Assembly: GCF_013170705.1 (NCBI RefSeq)
Contig: NZ_CP033334.1
Coordinates: forward strand, 2,209,501-2,273,500
Reading direction: 5' to 3'
DNA from: Mesorhizobium loti
Lineage (GTDB): Bacteria; Pseudomonadota; Alphaproteobacteria; Rhizobiales; Rhizobiaceae
Length of the DNA: 64,000 bases
This document shows, one piece after another, positions 19,347 to 27,955 of the stretch (position 1 is its first letter; every line of letters starts with the position of its first letter). The notes under the pieces were generated by a model. It had not been told where the DNA came from, did no database searches, and saw only the letters and a program-made list of their open reading frames with translations. A program made the translations under genes and the position numbers.

Positions 19347-19721
19347 TCAGCCGTTCGGGTAATAGCCGCCATCGGCGCCGTCGCCGATGTAGGTGCCGCC
19401 GCCTGAATCGGTTTGCAGTTGCTGATCCAGCCTCTCGATCTGGCCGAGCAAGCTCTGGTATGCACCGCCACCCGTGGCCGAGCGATGGATGCTGTCGGCC
19501 CGCATCATCAGGTCGTGCTCCTGCTCAGGGGTGATCGCCTTTGCATCCATTGCCTCGACAATCCCCTGCTTGACGCCCTGCAACTGGTCCAGGACCGCCC
19601 GTGCCTCGACGGACATGCCGCCAGGCTCGACCCGGTGGCGATGCACCGCGTAGGCACTCGATAGTGGCACCGCCGCCAGGAGCGATGCGATTGCTATGAT
19701 CCTTGGTGTGAAACCGCGCAT
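19347..19721 (-). CDS. Small secreted hypothetical protein
   Basis: A 124-residue protein with an N-terminal signal peptide (MRGFTPRIIAIASLLAAVPL, with likely cleavage after SSAYA). The mature part is helical (about residues 40-100) and ends in a Gly/Tyr-rich tail (GGGTYIGDGADGGYYPNG). The ATG at 19721 has GGGAGG eight bases upstream; an upstream TTG in the same frame is rejected. It is probably periplasmic. I do not recognise the family, and the neighbours give no clue. Confidence 0.72.
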   Translation of the reverse strand: MRGFTPRIIAIASLLAAVPLSSAYAVHRHRVEPGGMSVEARAVLDQLQGVKQGIVEAMDAKAITPEQEHDLMMRADSIHRSATGGGAYQSLLGQIERLDQQLQTDSGGGTYIGDGADGGYYPNG

Positions 19722-19908
19722 GGTTGCGCCTCCCTTCAACGGGAAAGCGGTAGGTTATCGCTTTCCGATCGCGGGCAATCTGCTGCGTCGCGTCGTGATG
19801 ATCCTGTCATCGCCGGCGGATCGTGGCCCGCAAAGTCGATATAGGGATGTTCCGTGGCCCGGCATGGCAGAGGAACGGAAAGTTGACAGCTTGTGATCGA
19901 CGGCGGGC

Positions 19909-20345
19909 TCACTCCCCAGCTTGCACGGTTGGTTGCTGGGGATACCGTGCCCGTGAACGCAATTGCCCGCACCAGCGACTGAAGCGGTCGACATAGATGT
20001 AGATGACCGGCGTCGTGTAAAGGGTGAGGATCAGGCCGCCGACGATTGCGATGCCAAGCGGCTGGCGCAGTTCCGCGCCCTCGCCAAGGCCGATCGCCAA
20101 TGGCACGGTGCCGAACAATGCCGCCATGGTCGTCATCATGATCGGGCGGAAGCGCGGCAGGCACGCCTGGTAGATGGGCGTCGTGCGCCGGCTTGGCTTC
20201 GTTGCGCTCGGCAGCGAGCGCGAAGTCGATCATCATGATCGCGTTCTTCTTGACGATGCCGATCAGGAGGATGATGCCGATCAGCGCCATGATCGAGAAC
20301 TCGATGTTGAACAGGGTCAGCGCCAACAAAACGCCGACACCGGCT
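19909..20345 (-). pseudogene. Remnant of an RND efflux permease (MdtB/MdtC/AcrB-like C-terminus)
   Basis: Translation gives [20 protein letters not shown] and [20 protein letters not shown], then in another frame [40 protein letters not shown] and [19 protein letters not shown]. These are consecutive parts of the C-terminal membrane domain of an RND permease. The frame changes at about 20176-20178, where a GGG run appears to hold one extra base. The first 85-90% of the roughly 1030-residue gene is missing. This is a decayed gene, not a functional pump. Confidence 0.85.
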
Positions 20346-20395
20346 CTCCGCGGCCATCCGCCTCGGTCGCGCCATCGCCCCCTGGTGGGCGCCTT

Positions 20396-21154
20396 CTACA
20401 TGCGCATCAACAGGCCGCCATCGACGGCAAGCTCGATGCCGGTGATGTAGCTTGCCGCGTCGGAGAGGAGGAACAGCGCGGCGTTGGCCATGTCCTGCGG
20501 CGTGCCGATGCGGCCGAGCGGTGCGTAGCTCGCCACGGCCGAGCGCTTTTCCTCGGTGTCCCAGCGCGCCTGCAAAGGCGTCAACGCCATGCCGGGGCAG
20601 ATGGCGTTGGAGCGGATGCGCTCACCGGCGAGCTGCATGGCGAGTGATTTGGAGAGCGCGCACACACCTGCCTTCGAGGCCTGGTAGGCGTCCTGTGGAT
20701 TGGCGTCGCCGCGATACCACTGGATGGTCGAGAAATGCACCATGGCGCCGCCGCGCCCGCCCGAGCGCATATGCGGAACGACCGAGCGTGCGGTGTGGAC
20801 GAAGGATTTCAAGTTGATGTTGAAGACCTCGTCCCAGACGTCGAGGTCCATTTCGAGCGCCGACTTGTCACGGCCGAACCACAGCACGCCTGCGACATTG
20901 GCGAGATAGTCGATGCCGCCGCGTTCGCGGCCCGCCGTGTTGACGACCTGTTCGACGAAGGCGGCGTCGGTCAGATCGCCCTGCGCGAAGGTGAGCCTGT
21001 CGTCATAGGCGGCCAGCGACGCCGGACGGGCCTTGACGTCGATGGCGGTGACGGAGGCGCCGGCATCGAGCAGGGCCAGCGTGATCGCCTCGCCCATGCC
21101 GCCGCCCGCGCCGGCGACCACCGCATGCCTGCCGGTGAAATCGTAAGCGATCAT
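20396..21154 (-). CDS. Short-chain dehydrogenase/reductase of the catabolic cluster
   Basis: A 252-residue classical SDR: cofactor-binding GAGGGMG (about residues 14-20), NVAGV in place of NNAG, and the catalytic Tyr/Lys in DAYQASKAG. The start at 21154 (MIAYDFTGRHAVV) has a GGGGAG site; an upstream in-frame start at 21289 would run through the shared promoter. It is divergent from the ALDH gene, with the operator-like motif between them. It probably oxidises an alcohol to the aldehyde used by that ALDH; the substrate is unknown. Confidence 0.88.
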   Translation of the reverse strand: MIAYDFTGRHAVVAGAGGGMGEAITLALLDAGASVTAIDVKARPASLAAYDDRLTFAQGDLTDAAFVEQVVNTAGRERGGIDYLANVAGVLWFGRDKSALEMDLDVWDEVFNINLKSFVHTARSVVPHMRSGGRGGAMVHFSTIQWYRGDANPQDAYQASKAGVCALSKSLAMQLAGERIRSNAICPGMALTPLQARWDTEEKRSAVASYAPLGRIGTPQDMANAALFLLSDAASYITGIELAVDGGLLMRM

Positions 21155-21241
21155 CTCAACTCCCCTCATTTGCTGCCGCCAATGCGCGATGTCGGGACAA
21201 TAGGGGCGGATAAAAATTCCATCAAGCGGTATTAGAAAAAA

Positions 21242-21258
21242 TTTGCCAAAATGGAAAA
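21242..21258. promoter_or_regulatory. Operator-like inverted repeat between the SDR and ALDH genes
   Basis: TTTGCCA-AAA-TGGAAAA, an imperfect 7-3-7 inverted repeat in the divergent SDR/ALDH intergenic region. It matches the motif at 24233-24249 at 15 of 17 positions with the same spacing. A further half-site (TAGAAAA) lies at 21233-21239. It is a candidate site for the XRE-cupin regulator encoded at 23512. Confidence 0.6.
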
Positions 21259-21294
21259 TCGCGATATCGTGCCCCGAATGACCTCTCATCTCGG

Positions 21295-22719
21295 ATGGAT
21301 TTCACGACCATGAACCTGCATTCCGGCGCGCGGACCTTTTCCGTGACTTCTCCCGTCGACGGCTCGACCTACACGACGCGCGCTTATGCGGACGGGGTGG
21401 CGATCGAGACCGCGCTGAGCCGGGCACGTGCCGCGCTACCGTCGTGGCGGCGCACGCCGCTGGCCGAGCGGCTGGCGATCCTGCTGCGCTTCGGCGAGGA
21501 AATGAAAGCGCGGGCAACGCCGCTCGCTGAAATGGTGGCGTGGCAGATCGGCAGGCCGCTGTGGCAGGCCGATGAGACGCCGCGCCTGGCACTGGTTGGC
21601 GAACTGCTGGCCGGCGTCGCACCGGAAACGCTGGCCGATGTGGCGTATCCTTCGGACGAAAACATCCGCCGCTACGCCAAGCCCGTGGCAGGTGGCCTGC
21701 ATCTGTCGATCTGCGCCTGGAACTACCCGACCGCCATGCTCGGCTACCTCGTGACGTCGCCGCTCGCGGCCGGGAATGTCGTGATCTTCAAGCATTCGCC
21801 GCAGACGCCGCTGATCGCCGAACTGGCCGAGGATGCCTTCCATGCCGCCGGTGGCCCGGAAGGTGTCTTCCAGAGCCTGCACCTCGACCATGCCGATGCC
21901 GAGAAGCTGATCGCGTCGGGTGCCTTCAACGCGGTGAATTTCATCGGCTCGGTCAATGGCGGAAGGCGTGTCCATGCGGCCGCCGCCGGCACCTTCACAC
22001 AGGTGCATCTCGAACTCGGCGGCAAGGACCCGACCTATGTCAGGGCCGATGCCGATATCGAGGCGACGATCCCGCAGATCGCCGAGGGCACCTACTCCAA
22101 TGCCGGCCAGTCCTGCTGCTCGGTCGAGCGCATCTATGTCGACAAGGCGATCCACGACCGCTTCGTCGAAGCCCTGGTCGCCGAGACGGCCAAATGGACC
22201 ATCGGCCATCCCTTCGACGAGAAGCCGATGGTCGGCCCCGTGGTGCGGGCAAGTGCGGCCGACACCATTCGCGGTCTCACTGACAGCGCGGTGCGGGCAG
22301 GGGCCAGGCGCCTGATGCCGCGGGACGGCGCGCTCAAGGCCTCCGGCCTTGGTCCAGCCTATGTCGCGCCGGAGGTGCTGGTGGGTGTCGATCACACCAT
22401 GCAGATCATGCGCGACGAACTGTTCGGGCCGGTGGCCTGCATCCAGCCGGTCGGCAGCGACGACGAGGCGATCCGCCTGATGAACGACAGCGATTTCGGG
22501 CTGAGCGCCTCGATCTGGACCAGGGATATCGAGCGCGGCGTGGCGCTGCTTGACGAAGTCGAGGCCGGCACCGTCTATCTCAACCGCTGCGATCATGCCG
22601 ACCTGCATCTGCCCTGGGGCGGCATCAAGAACTCCGGCCTTGGCCGCACCAATGGCCGAGCTGGACTGGCGGAGGCGACAGCGGCTAAGGCCTATCATGT
22701 CCGCTCCGTCATCGGCTGA
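21295..22719 (+). CDS. Aldehyde dehydrogenase of the catabolic cluster
   Basis: A 474-residue NAD(P)-dependent aldehyde dehydrogenase. Glu240 (VHLELGGKDPTYV) and Cys274 (NAGQSCCSVERIYV) are the expected catalytic pair, the cofactor-binding NFIGSVNGGRRV is present, and the C-terminus has LPWGGIKNSGLGR. Either ATG at 21295 or ATG at 21310 could be the start. The downstream amidohydrolase gene begins 16 nt after the stop, so the two and the XRE gene should be one transcript. The likely role is oxidation of an aldehyde produced by the divergent SDR. Confidence 0.9.
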   Translation: MDFTTMNLHSGARTFSVTSPVDGSTYTTRAYADGVAIETALSRARAALPSWRRTPLAERLAILLRFGEEMKARATPLAEMVAWQIGRPLWQADETPRLALVGELLAGVAPETLADVAYPSDENIRRYAKPVAGGLHLSICAWNYPTAMLGYLVTSPLAAGNVVIFKHSPQTPLIAELAEDAFHAAGGPEGVFQSLHLDHADAEKLIASGAFNAVNFIGSVNGGRRVHAAAAGTFTQVHLELGGKDPTYVRADADIEATIPQIAEGTYSNAGQSCCSVERIYVDKAIHDRFVEALVAETAKWTIGHPFDEKPMVGPVVRASAADTIRGLTDSAVRAGARRLMPRDGALKASGLGPAYVAPEVLVGVDHTMQIMRDELFGPVACIQPVGSDDEAIRLMNDSDFGLSASIWTRDIERGVALLDEVEAGTVYLNRCDHADLHLPWGGIKNSGLGRTNGRAGLAEATAAKAYHVRSVIG

Positions 22720-22735
22720 TGCGGAGCTTGGTGCT

Positions 22736-23539
22736 ATGAACGGTCCCGGCCTTGCAGGGCTTGACGATGCGGCCATCGCCGCGCTGGCCGCGGCCGGCGT
22801 CGAGCGGCTGCACATCGATGCCGCCAGCCCCTACCTGCTGATCGCCGAGCACGCCGGCCATGTCGTGCCCGCGCCCTGGCATGACCTTGGCCTGCCAGGG
22901 GACTATCTCGGCACGCATTTCGCGGTCGACATCGGCATCGACGCCTTGACGCGCCGGCTGTCGCGCATGTTGCGGGCGCCGGCCGTTATCGCGCACTATT
23001 CGCGGCTGTTCCTGGACTACAACAGGCCGGCCGGCGAGTGGGACTTCATGCGCCCGGATCTCGGCGGCATCCCGGTGCCCGGCAATGTCGCGCCGGATGC
23101 CACCGATGTCAGGCTGCGCAAGTCCATCGCCTGGGCGCCGGTCGAACAGGCAATCGTCGAGGCCGCGGCCGGCAGGCAGGCGCTGGTCTCTGTGCATTCC
23201 TTCACCCCGGTTATGGGCGGTGTCAGGCGCAATGTCGACATTGGCGTCTTGTGGCGGGAGCCGTCCGCCTTTGTCACCTCAGTGCTGAAGACCCTAGGCG
23301 CGCACGGTGCGGAAGCAGGCCTGAGGATCAGCGACAACGAACCCTATGACTGGCGCCAGGCGATCGGCTACACGCTGAACCGGCACGGGCTGGAGCAGGG
23401 CAGGCCTTGCCTCTACCTCGAGGTCCGCAACGACCTGCTTTCCGATCCGGAAACATTCGAGCTTGTCAGCCGCACGCTCGAGACCGTCTTCGCAACTGTT
23501 GCGATGTCGCTATGGCCGAAACCAGCCGTAGCCGTCTAA
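22736..23539 (+). CDS. N-formylglutamate amidohydrolase family protein
   Basis: A 267-residue protein of the FGase family (zinc amidohydrolases with a carboxypeptidase-like fold). Motifs are LLIAEHAGHVVPAPW near the start, the AHYSRLFLDYNRP segment, and VSVHSFTPVMGG, whose Glu and His residues are the expected metal ligands. The ATG at 22736 has GGAG nine bases upstream; an ATG at 22697 overlapping the ALDH is also in frame. Beside a glutamine-synthetase-like ligase it may hydrolyse a gamma-glutamyl or N-acyl amide rather than formylglutamate; that is inference. No histidine-utilisation genes are present. Confidence 0.85.
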   Translation: MNGPGLAGLDDAAIAALAAAGVERLHIDAASPYLLIAEHAGHVVPAPWHDLGLPGDYLGTHFAVDIGIDALTRRLSRMLRAPAVIAHYSRLFLDYNRPAGEWDFMRPDLGGIPVPGNVAPDATDVRLRKSIAWAPVEQAIVEAAAGRQALVSVHSFTPVMGGVRRNVDIGVLWREPSAFVTSVLKTLGAHGAEAGLRISDNEPYDWRQAIGYTLNRHGLEQGRPCLYLEVRNDLLSDPETFELVSRTLETVFATVAMSLWPKPAVAV

Positions 23540-24195
23540 AGGCTGGACGCCCCAAGGCGGCCCCGCTAGAGCTTGTCGAATTGGAAACACGACAGCCAAG
23601 GGCGTGGGCGATGCAGGGCAATGTGGGCAGCAAGATCCGCGACGCGCGCAAGGAGCAGAATATCACGCTGCGCGATCTCAGCGAACGCTCCGGCCTTTCC
23701 GTGTCGCAACTGTCGAAACTCGAGAACGGCAAGGCGCGGCTGACGGTCGATGTCGCGTTGATGATCGCCGGCGTGCTGCATGTGCCGGTGGCTTCCTTCC
23801 TGTTCAGTCCCAAGCCCGGCATGCAGGCACGCCGTTCCATCACGCGCGCCGGCAGCGGCATCCTGCACCAGGGCAATGCCATGGAATTCGAGGTCTTGTG
23901 CAGCGATTTCCGCGACAAGACCAACATTTTCTGGCGCGTCACGCTGCGCGCGAAGAGTTTTGAGGAGAATGGCGGCTGGCGCAGCCATTCGGGCGAAGAG
24001 TTCATCCACGTGCTGAGCGGCAGCTTGGAACTGCACACGATCCACTATGATCCGACGGTGCTGCTGCCAGGCGACAGCATCCTCTTCGACGGCGAAATGC
24101 AGCACGCCTATATCGCGCTTGGTGACGAGCCCGTCGTCATGCTCATGTCGAACACGGTGCCGCGCGACGGGCTTCCCGCCGGCGCTGGAATTTGA
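23512..24195 (+). CDS. XRE-cupin transcriptional regulator
   Basis: A 227-residue regulator: XRE helix-turn-helix at about residues 38-92 (IRDARKEQNITLRDLSERSG, then LSVSQLSKLENGKARLTVDV) and a C-terminal cupin sensor at about residues 125-220 (HSGEEFIHVLSGSLELH). The start at 23512 overlaps the FGase end by 28 nt, showing co-transcription; a later ATG at 23611 is possible. Such regulators commonly control the catabolic operon they sit in. The shared motif at 21242 and 24233, flanking this gene's operon, is its best candidate target. Confidence 0.9.
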   Translation: MAETSRSRLKAGRPKAAPLELVELETRQPRAWAMQGNVGSKIRDARKEQNITLRDLSERSGLSVSQLSKLENGKARLTVDVALMIAGVLHVPVASFLFSPKPGMQARRSITRAGSGILHQGNAMEFEVLCSDFRDKTNIFWRVTLRAKSFEENGGWRSHSGEEFIHVLSGSLELHTIHYDPTVLLPGDSILFDGEMQHAYIALGDEPVVMLMSNTVPRDGLPAGAGI

Positions 24196-24232
24196 GCCCA
24201 AAGCTGACCGCACAGCTGCTCATCTCAGAATA

Positions 24233-24249
24233 TTTTCTAAAATGGAAAA
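24233..24249. promoter_or_regulatory. Operator-like inverted repeat upstream of the ABC/ligase operon
   Basis: TTTTCTA-AAA-TGGAAAA, the second copy of the 17-bp motif found at 21242-21258, placed about 90 bp before the ABC ATPase start. A further TGGAAAAG half-site follows at about 24262. It implies that import and ligase genes share control with the oxidation genes. Confidence 0.6.
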
Positions 24250-24340
24250 AAATACTTGTTATGGAAAAGTCAGAGGTCTAGCATCCACTTGACCGGCCGA
24301 GAGGAGAAATAGCCATCGACCGGGATGGGAGAGGTGACCG

Positions 24341-25066
24341 ATGCTGTCGGTTGAGGCAGTCAGCAAGACCTTTGGCGGCGTACAGGCATTGCGCAATGCG
24401 TCGCTGTCGTGTGAGGCCGGCGAAATCCTCGGCCTGATCGGCCCCAATGGCGCGGGGAAATCCACCCTGGTCAATGCCATCTCCGGCGTGCTCAAGCCCG
24501 ATACCGGGAGTGTCCGGCTGGGAGGCCAGGAGATCACCGGCCATGGTCCCGAGCATTGCGCCCGGGCGGGGGTCGCGCGCACCTTCCAGACCATCCGCCT
24601 GTTCAAGGATCTGACCGTCAGGCAGAATGTCGAGGTCGCCCATATCACCTGCCGGGCGGTTCGCCCGGATGCGGCGGCGCGCATCGGCATCGACCAGTTG
24701 CTCGCCCAGTATCAGCTCGATGGGTTTGCCGACGTCCCGGCCGGCACGCTGTCCTATGGCAGCCAGCGCCGGCTCGAAATCGCCAGAGCGCTGGCGTTGG
24801 GCCCATCGCTGCTTTTGCTCGACGAGCCGGCCGCGGGCCTCAACGAAGGCGAGTCCGAGACGCTGGCCGTGGCGATCGAAGGCATTCGCAGCGATGTCGG
24901 CTGCGCCACCATCGTCATCGACCACGATCTGCGCTTCATCAACCGGCTGTGCGACCGGCTCTGTGTCATGGACCAGGGCCAGGTGATCGCCTCCGGAGAG
25001 ACCGAAGAGGTGTGGCGCGATCCGCGCGTCATCGAGGTTTATGTCGGGCAGTCCGCCACATCGTGA
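24341..25066 (+). CDS. Branched-chain-type ABC transporter ATP-binding protein (LivG-like)
   Basis: A 241-residue ABC ATPase. Walker A is GPNGAGKST, the LivG-type loop GVARTFQTIRLFKDLTVRQN is present, the signature appears as LSYGSQRRLEIARAL (Y-G-S in place of the common S-G-G), and Walker B is LLLLDEPAAGLN. A GGGAGAGG site precedes the ATG. It is the first gene of the importer unit: LivG, binding protein, LivF, LivH, LivM, then the ligase. Such importers carry amino acids, amides and related small molecules. Confidence 0.92.
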   Translation: MLSVEAVSKTFGGVQALRNASLSCEAGEILGLIGPNGAGKSTLVNAISGVLKPDTGSVRLGGQEITGHGPEHCARAGVARTFQTIRLFKDLTVRQNVEVAHITCRAVRPDAAARIGIDQLLAQYQLDGFADVPAGTLSYGSQRRLEIARALALGPSLLLLDEPAAGLNEGESETLAVAIEGIRSDVGCATIVIDHDLRFINRLCDRLCVMDQGQVIASGETEEVWRDPRVIEVYVGQSATS

Positions 25067-25109
25067 CGGCTCCCGGGCCAGCAACAACAAGGCAGAAGGA
25101 GGGGTTCAA

Positions 25110-26264
25110 ATGGAGAAGATGATCTTGGGAGCCGCGGTCGTCGCGGCGGGGCTTTTGCAGGTGGCGCATGCCGGGGCCGCCGATCTGAAGATCGGGCTCG
25201 CCGTGGCGATGACCGGCACCTATGCACCTTACAGCGAAGCCGAAGGCGCACGCTGCATGGCCGACAAGCTGAACAAGGCGGCTGCGGCAGGCGATCCCAA
25301 GGTCGAGCTGATGATCGAGGACAACCGCTCCGACCCGCAGCTGTCGGTGTCGCTCGGCCAGAAGTTCCTCGATGCGGGCGCGCAGATCATCACCGGTGTG
25401 CCGTTCCCCGACGCGCTGATCCCGACCGCGCAGATCGCGGCACCCTACGGCGCTACCGTGTTTTCGGCGCCGAACACGCAGCTTGAAATGCAGCAGGCAG
25501 GGCTCGACAATTTCATCGCCGGCGCGGTGCCCGATCCGATCAACGCGGCGGCCACCGCCAACGCGCTTTACGGCAAGGGCGCGCGCAGCGTGGCATTGAT
25601 GGTCTCGCCCGATGCCGGCTCCTATTCGGAAAAGCTGCCGGAATGGTTCGGCGAGGTGTTCGAGCATCTGGGCGGCAAGGTCGTCGGCAAGTTCAACTAT
25701 TCCTGGGGCACCACCGACTGGTCGCCGCAGATCGCCAGCATCAAGGCACTGCCGCAGAAGCCGGACGCCATCCATATCTGCGGCGTGCTGCCCGATGTCG
25801 GGATCTTCATCCGCCAGCTGCGCGCCAATGGCTATGACGGCTGGGTCGCCGGCTGCGATGCCTTCGACGACAAGTCCCTGGAAGGCACGGTCGGCGATCC
25901 GGCGTCGCTGGAGAAGGTGATGTTCGCCACCCATGGCGCGACCGGCATCGACAGCCCGATCGACAAGTTCCTCGCCCAGTGCAAGGCCGACGGCTACAAG
26001 ATCAACGGCATCTTCGACGCGCTCGGCGCCGACATGGTGCAGATCAGCTACGAGGCGGCCAAGAAATCCGGCACCGTCGAACCCGCCGCCTTGCGTGATG
26101 CGATCCGCGCACCGGGCGGCTATCCTGGCACCACCGCGCCTACCATCTCCTTCGCCGAGAAGAAGGGTTATCCGGTGAAAGCCGTACCGGTGATGGGCTT
26201 CTCCAACGGCAAGCGAGTGCTGATCACCGATACGCCGCCGACCTTCGTGCCGGCGCTGAACTGA
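25110..26264 (+). CDS. Periplasmic substrate-binding protein of the ABC importer (type I, LivK-like)
   Basis: A 384-residue protein with a signal peptide (MEKMILGAAVVAAGLLQVAH, cleavage after AGA) and a two-lobed type I binding fold starting DLKIGLAVAMTGTYAPYSEA. AGAAGGAGGGG before the ATG is a strong ribosome site. It is placed between the two ATPase genes. The binding-site sequence (from about YSEAEGARCMADKLNK) does not allow the ligand to be named; the cluster suggests an amine, amide or amino-acid derivative. Confidence 0.9.
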   Translation: MEKMILGAAVVAAGLLQVAHAGAADLKIGLAVAMTGTYAPYSEAEGARCMADKLNKAAAAGDPKVELMIEDNRSDPQLSVSLGQKFLDAGAQIITGVPFPDALIPTAQIAAPYGATVFSAPNTQLEMQQAGLDNFIAGAVPDPINAAATANALYGKGARSVALMVSPDAGSYSEKLPEWFGEVFEHLGGKVVGKFNYSWGTTDWSPQIASIKALPQKPDAIHICGVLPDVGIFIRQLRANGYDGWVAGCDAFDDKSLEGTVGDPASLEKVMFATHGATGIDSPIDKFLAQCKADGYKINGIFDALGADMVQISYEAAKKSGTVEPAALRDAIRAPGGYPGTTAPTISFAEKKGYPVKAVPVMGFSNGKRVLITDTPPTFVPALN

Positions 26265-26306
26265 CGGGCAGCAGGTGATGATGATGAGAGCCTGGCAGGC
26301 CCGGTC

Positions 26307-27011
26307 GTGCTGAGCGTCGACAATCTGGTCGTCCGCTACGGCGCGGTGAGCGCGGTGCGTGACCTCAGCCTGAAGGTCGGGCGGGGCGAACTTGTCGCCT
26401 TGCTCGGTCCCAACGGCGCCGGCAAGAGTTCGACGATCAACGCGCTGACCGGCCTGGTCACGCCGGCCTCCGGTCGCATCGTGCTTGACGGCCAGGACAT
26501 CTCGCGTGTCCGCACCGAGGATCGTATCCGCGCCGGGCTGACCTCGACGCCCGAGGGCCGGCACATCTTCGCCAATCTGACCGTGGGCGAGAACCTGCGG
26601 CTGGGGGCCGCGACACGACGCGACCCCAAGGGCGTGCGCGGCGATATCGAGCGCTTCCTGGCACTGTTTCCGGTGCTGTCCGAGCGCTACGGCCAAGCGG
26701 CCGGCACGCTTTCGGGCGGCGAGCAGCAGATGCTTGCCATCGCCCGCTCTCTGATGTCACGGCCGAAGCTGTTGCTGCTCGACGAGCCATCGCTCGGGCT
26801 GGCGCCCAAGATCGTCGTGCAGATCTTCGATTTCATCGGCGAGCTCAAGCGGGAAGGGCTGACGCTGCTGGTGGTCGAGCAGAACGCCAAGCAGGCGCTG
26901 CGCTTCGCCGACCGCGTCTACGTCGTCAGCGCCGGCACGCTCCGCTACGACGGGCCGCCGGCCGAGCTTGCCGACGAACATGGCCTCTTCAACCTCTATA
27001 TTGGCGGGTAG
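26307..27011 (+). CDS. Branched-chain-type ABC transporter ATP-binding protein (LivF-like)
   Basis: A 234-residue ABC ATPase with Walker A GPNGAGKSSTINAL, the LivF hallmark TSTPEGRHIFANLTVGENL, signature LSGGEQQMLAIARSL and Walker B LLLLDEPSLGLAP. It starts with GTG at 26307; the three consecutive ATGs at 26278-26286 are in another frame. LivH follows 8 nt later. It should pair with the LivG-like ATPase as a heterodimer. Confidence 0.92.
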   Translation: MLSVDNLVVRYGAVSAVRDLSLKVGRGELVALLGPNGAGKSSTINALTGLVTPASGRIVLDGQDISRVRTEDRIRAGLTSTPEGRHIFANLTVGENLRLGAATRRDPKGVRGDIERFLALFPVLSERYGQAAGTLSGGEQQMLAIARSLMSRPKLLLLDEPSLGLAPKIVVQIFDFIGELKREGLTLLVVEQNAKQALRFADRVYVVSAGTLRYDGPPAELADEHGLFNLYIGG

Positions 27012-27019
27012 GCGGCGAC

Positions 27020-27919
27020 ATGGACTATGCCTTGCAGCAGCTTCTCAACGCGCTGGCCTTCGGCGCGGAATATTCGCTGGTCGCGCTCGGCCTGGCGGTG
27101 GTGTTCTCGATCATGGGGCTGGTCAATTTCGCGCATGGCGAAATCATCGGCGTCTCGGCCTACAGCGTGCTCCTGGCGGCCGCCCTTGGCCTGACCTCGC
27201 CATTCGTGGCCGTGCTGCTTGCCGTCGCCGCCGCCGCCCTTGCGGCGGTCGCCTTTGAACGGGTGGCGTTCCGGCCGGTACGCTACGCGCCGACGACGAC
27301 AGGACTGCTTACCGCCTTCGGCGTCTCGATCGTCGTGCAGAACCTGTTCATGCTGCTGATTTCGCCCAAGCCGCAGTCGGTCTCGATCCTCAACGGGCTG
27401 AACCAGATGTGGTTCTTCGGCCCGTTCGCGGTGTCGTCGCTGCAGGTGATGGAACTCATCGTCTCCGGCCTGACCATTCTGGCGCTGGTGCTCTTCCTCA
27501 ACCGCTCGACTCTTGGCCTGGCGATCCGCGCGGCATCGCGCGATTTCGCCACGGTGCGGCTGATGGGCATCAAGGCCAACCGGGTGATCGCCACCGCCTT
27601 CGCCATTTCGGGCGCGCTGGCCGGCATCGCAGCCGTCTTCATCATCGCGCGGCGCGGCAGCGTCTCGCCCGATCTCGGTTTCAGCCTGGTGTTGAAGGCC
27701 TTCGTCGCCTGCGTCATCGGCGGCTTCGGCTCGCTGGCGGGGGCGGCGGCCGGCGGCATGCTGCTGGGCTTCATCGAAGTCGGGCTGCTGGTTGCCTTGC
27801 CGCAGGAATATGGGGGCTTCAAGGATGCGCTCACCTACGTGATCATCGTCGCGCTGCTGGTCTACCGGCCAGAAGGCCTGCTCGGCCAGCGGGTCGAACT
27901 CGGCGACAAGGAGATCTGA
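27020..27919 (+). CDS. Branched-chain-type ABC transporter permease (LivH-like)
   Basis: A 299-residue inner-membrane protein with about eight hydrophobic segments and the LivH motifs LVALGLAVVFSIMGLVNFAH and GLAIRAASRDFATVRLMGIK. It starts 8 nt after the livF-like stop. Its 3' end runs into a 16-bp tandem repeat that supplies the ribosome site of the next gene. Confidence 0.92.
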   Translation: MDYALQQLLNALAFGAEYSLVALGLAVVFSIMGLVNFAHGEIIGVSAYSVLLAAALGLTSPFVAVLLAVAAAALAAVAFERVAFRPVRYAPTTTGLLTAFGVSIVVQNLFMLLISPKPQSVSILNGLNQMWFFGPFAVSSLQVMELIVSGLTILALVLFLNRSTLGLAIRAASRDFATVRLMGIKANRVIATAFAISGALAGIAAVFIIARRGSVSPDLGFSLVLKAFVACVIGGFGSLAGAAAGGMLLGFIEVGLLVALPQEYGGFKDALTYVIIVALLVYRPEGLLGQRVELGDKEI

Positions 27920-27955
27920 AGTGAGGGAGATTTGAAGTGGGGGAGATCTGAGGTG
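27908..27955 (+). repeat. Triplicated 16-bp unit carrying the livM ribosome site and GTG
   Basis: Three head-to-tail copies: AAGGAGATCTGAAGTG (27908-27923), AGGGAGATTTGAAGTG (27924-27939) and GGGGAGATCTGAGGTG (27940-27955). Each has a Shine-Dalgarno-like GGAG and a GTG. Only the last GTG opens the LivM-like reading frame; the first copy overlaps the LivH-like stop codon. Confidence 0.85.
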
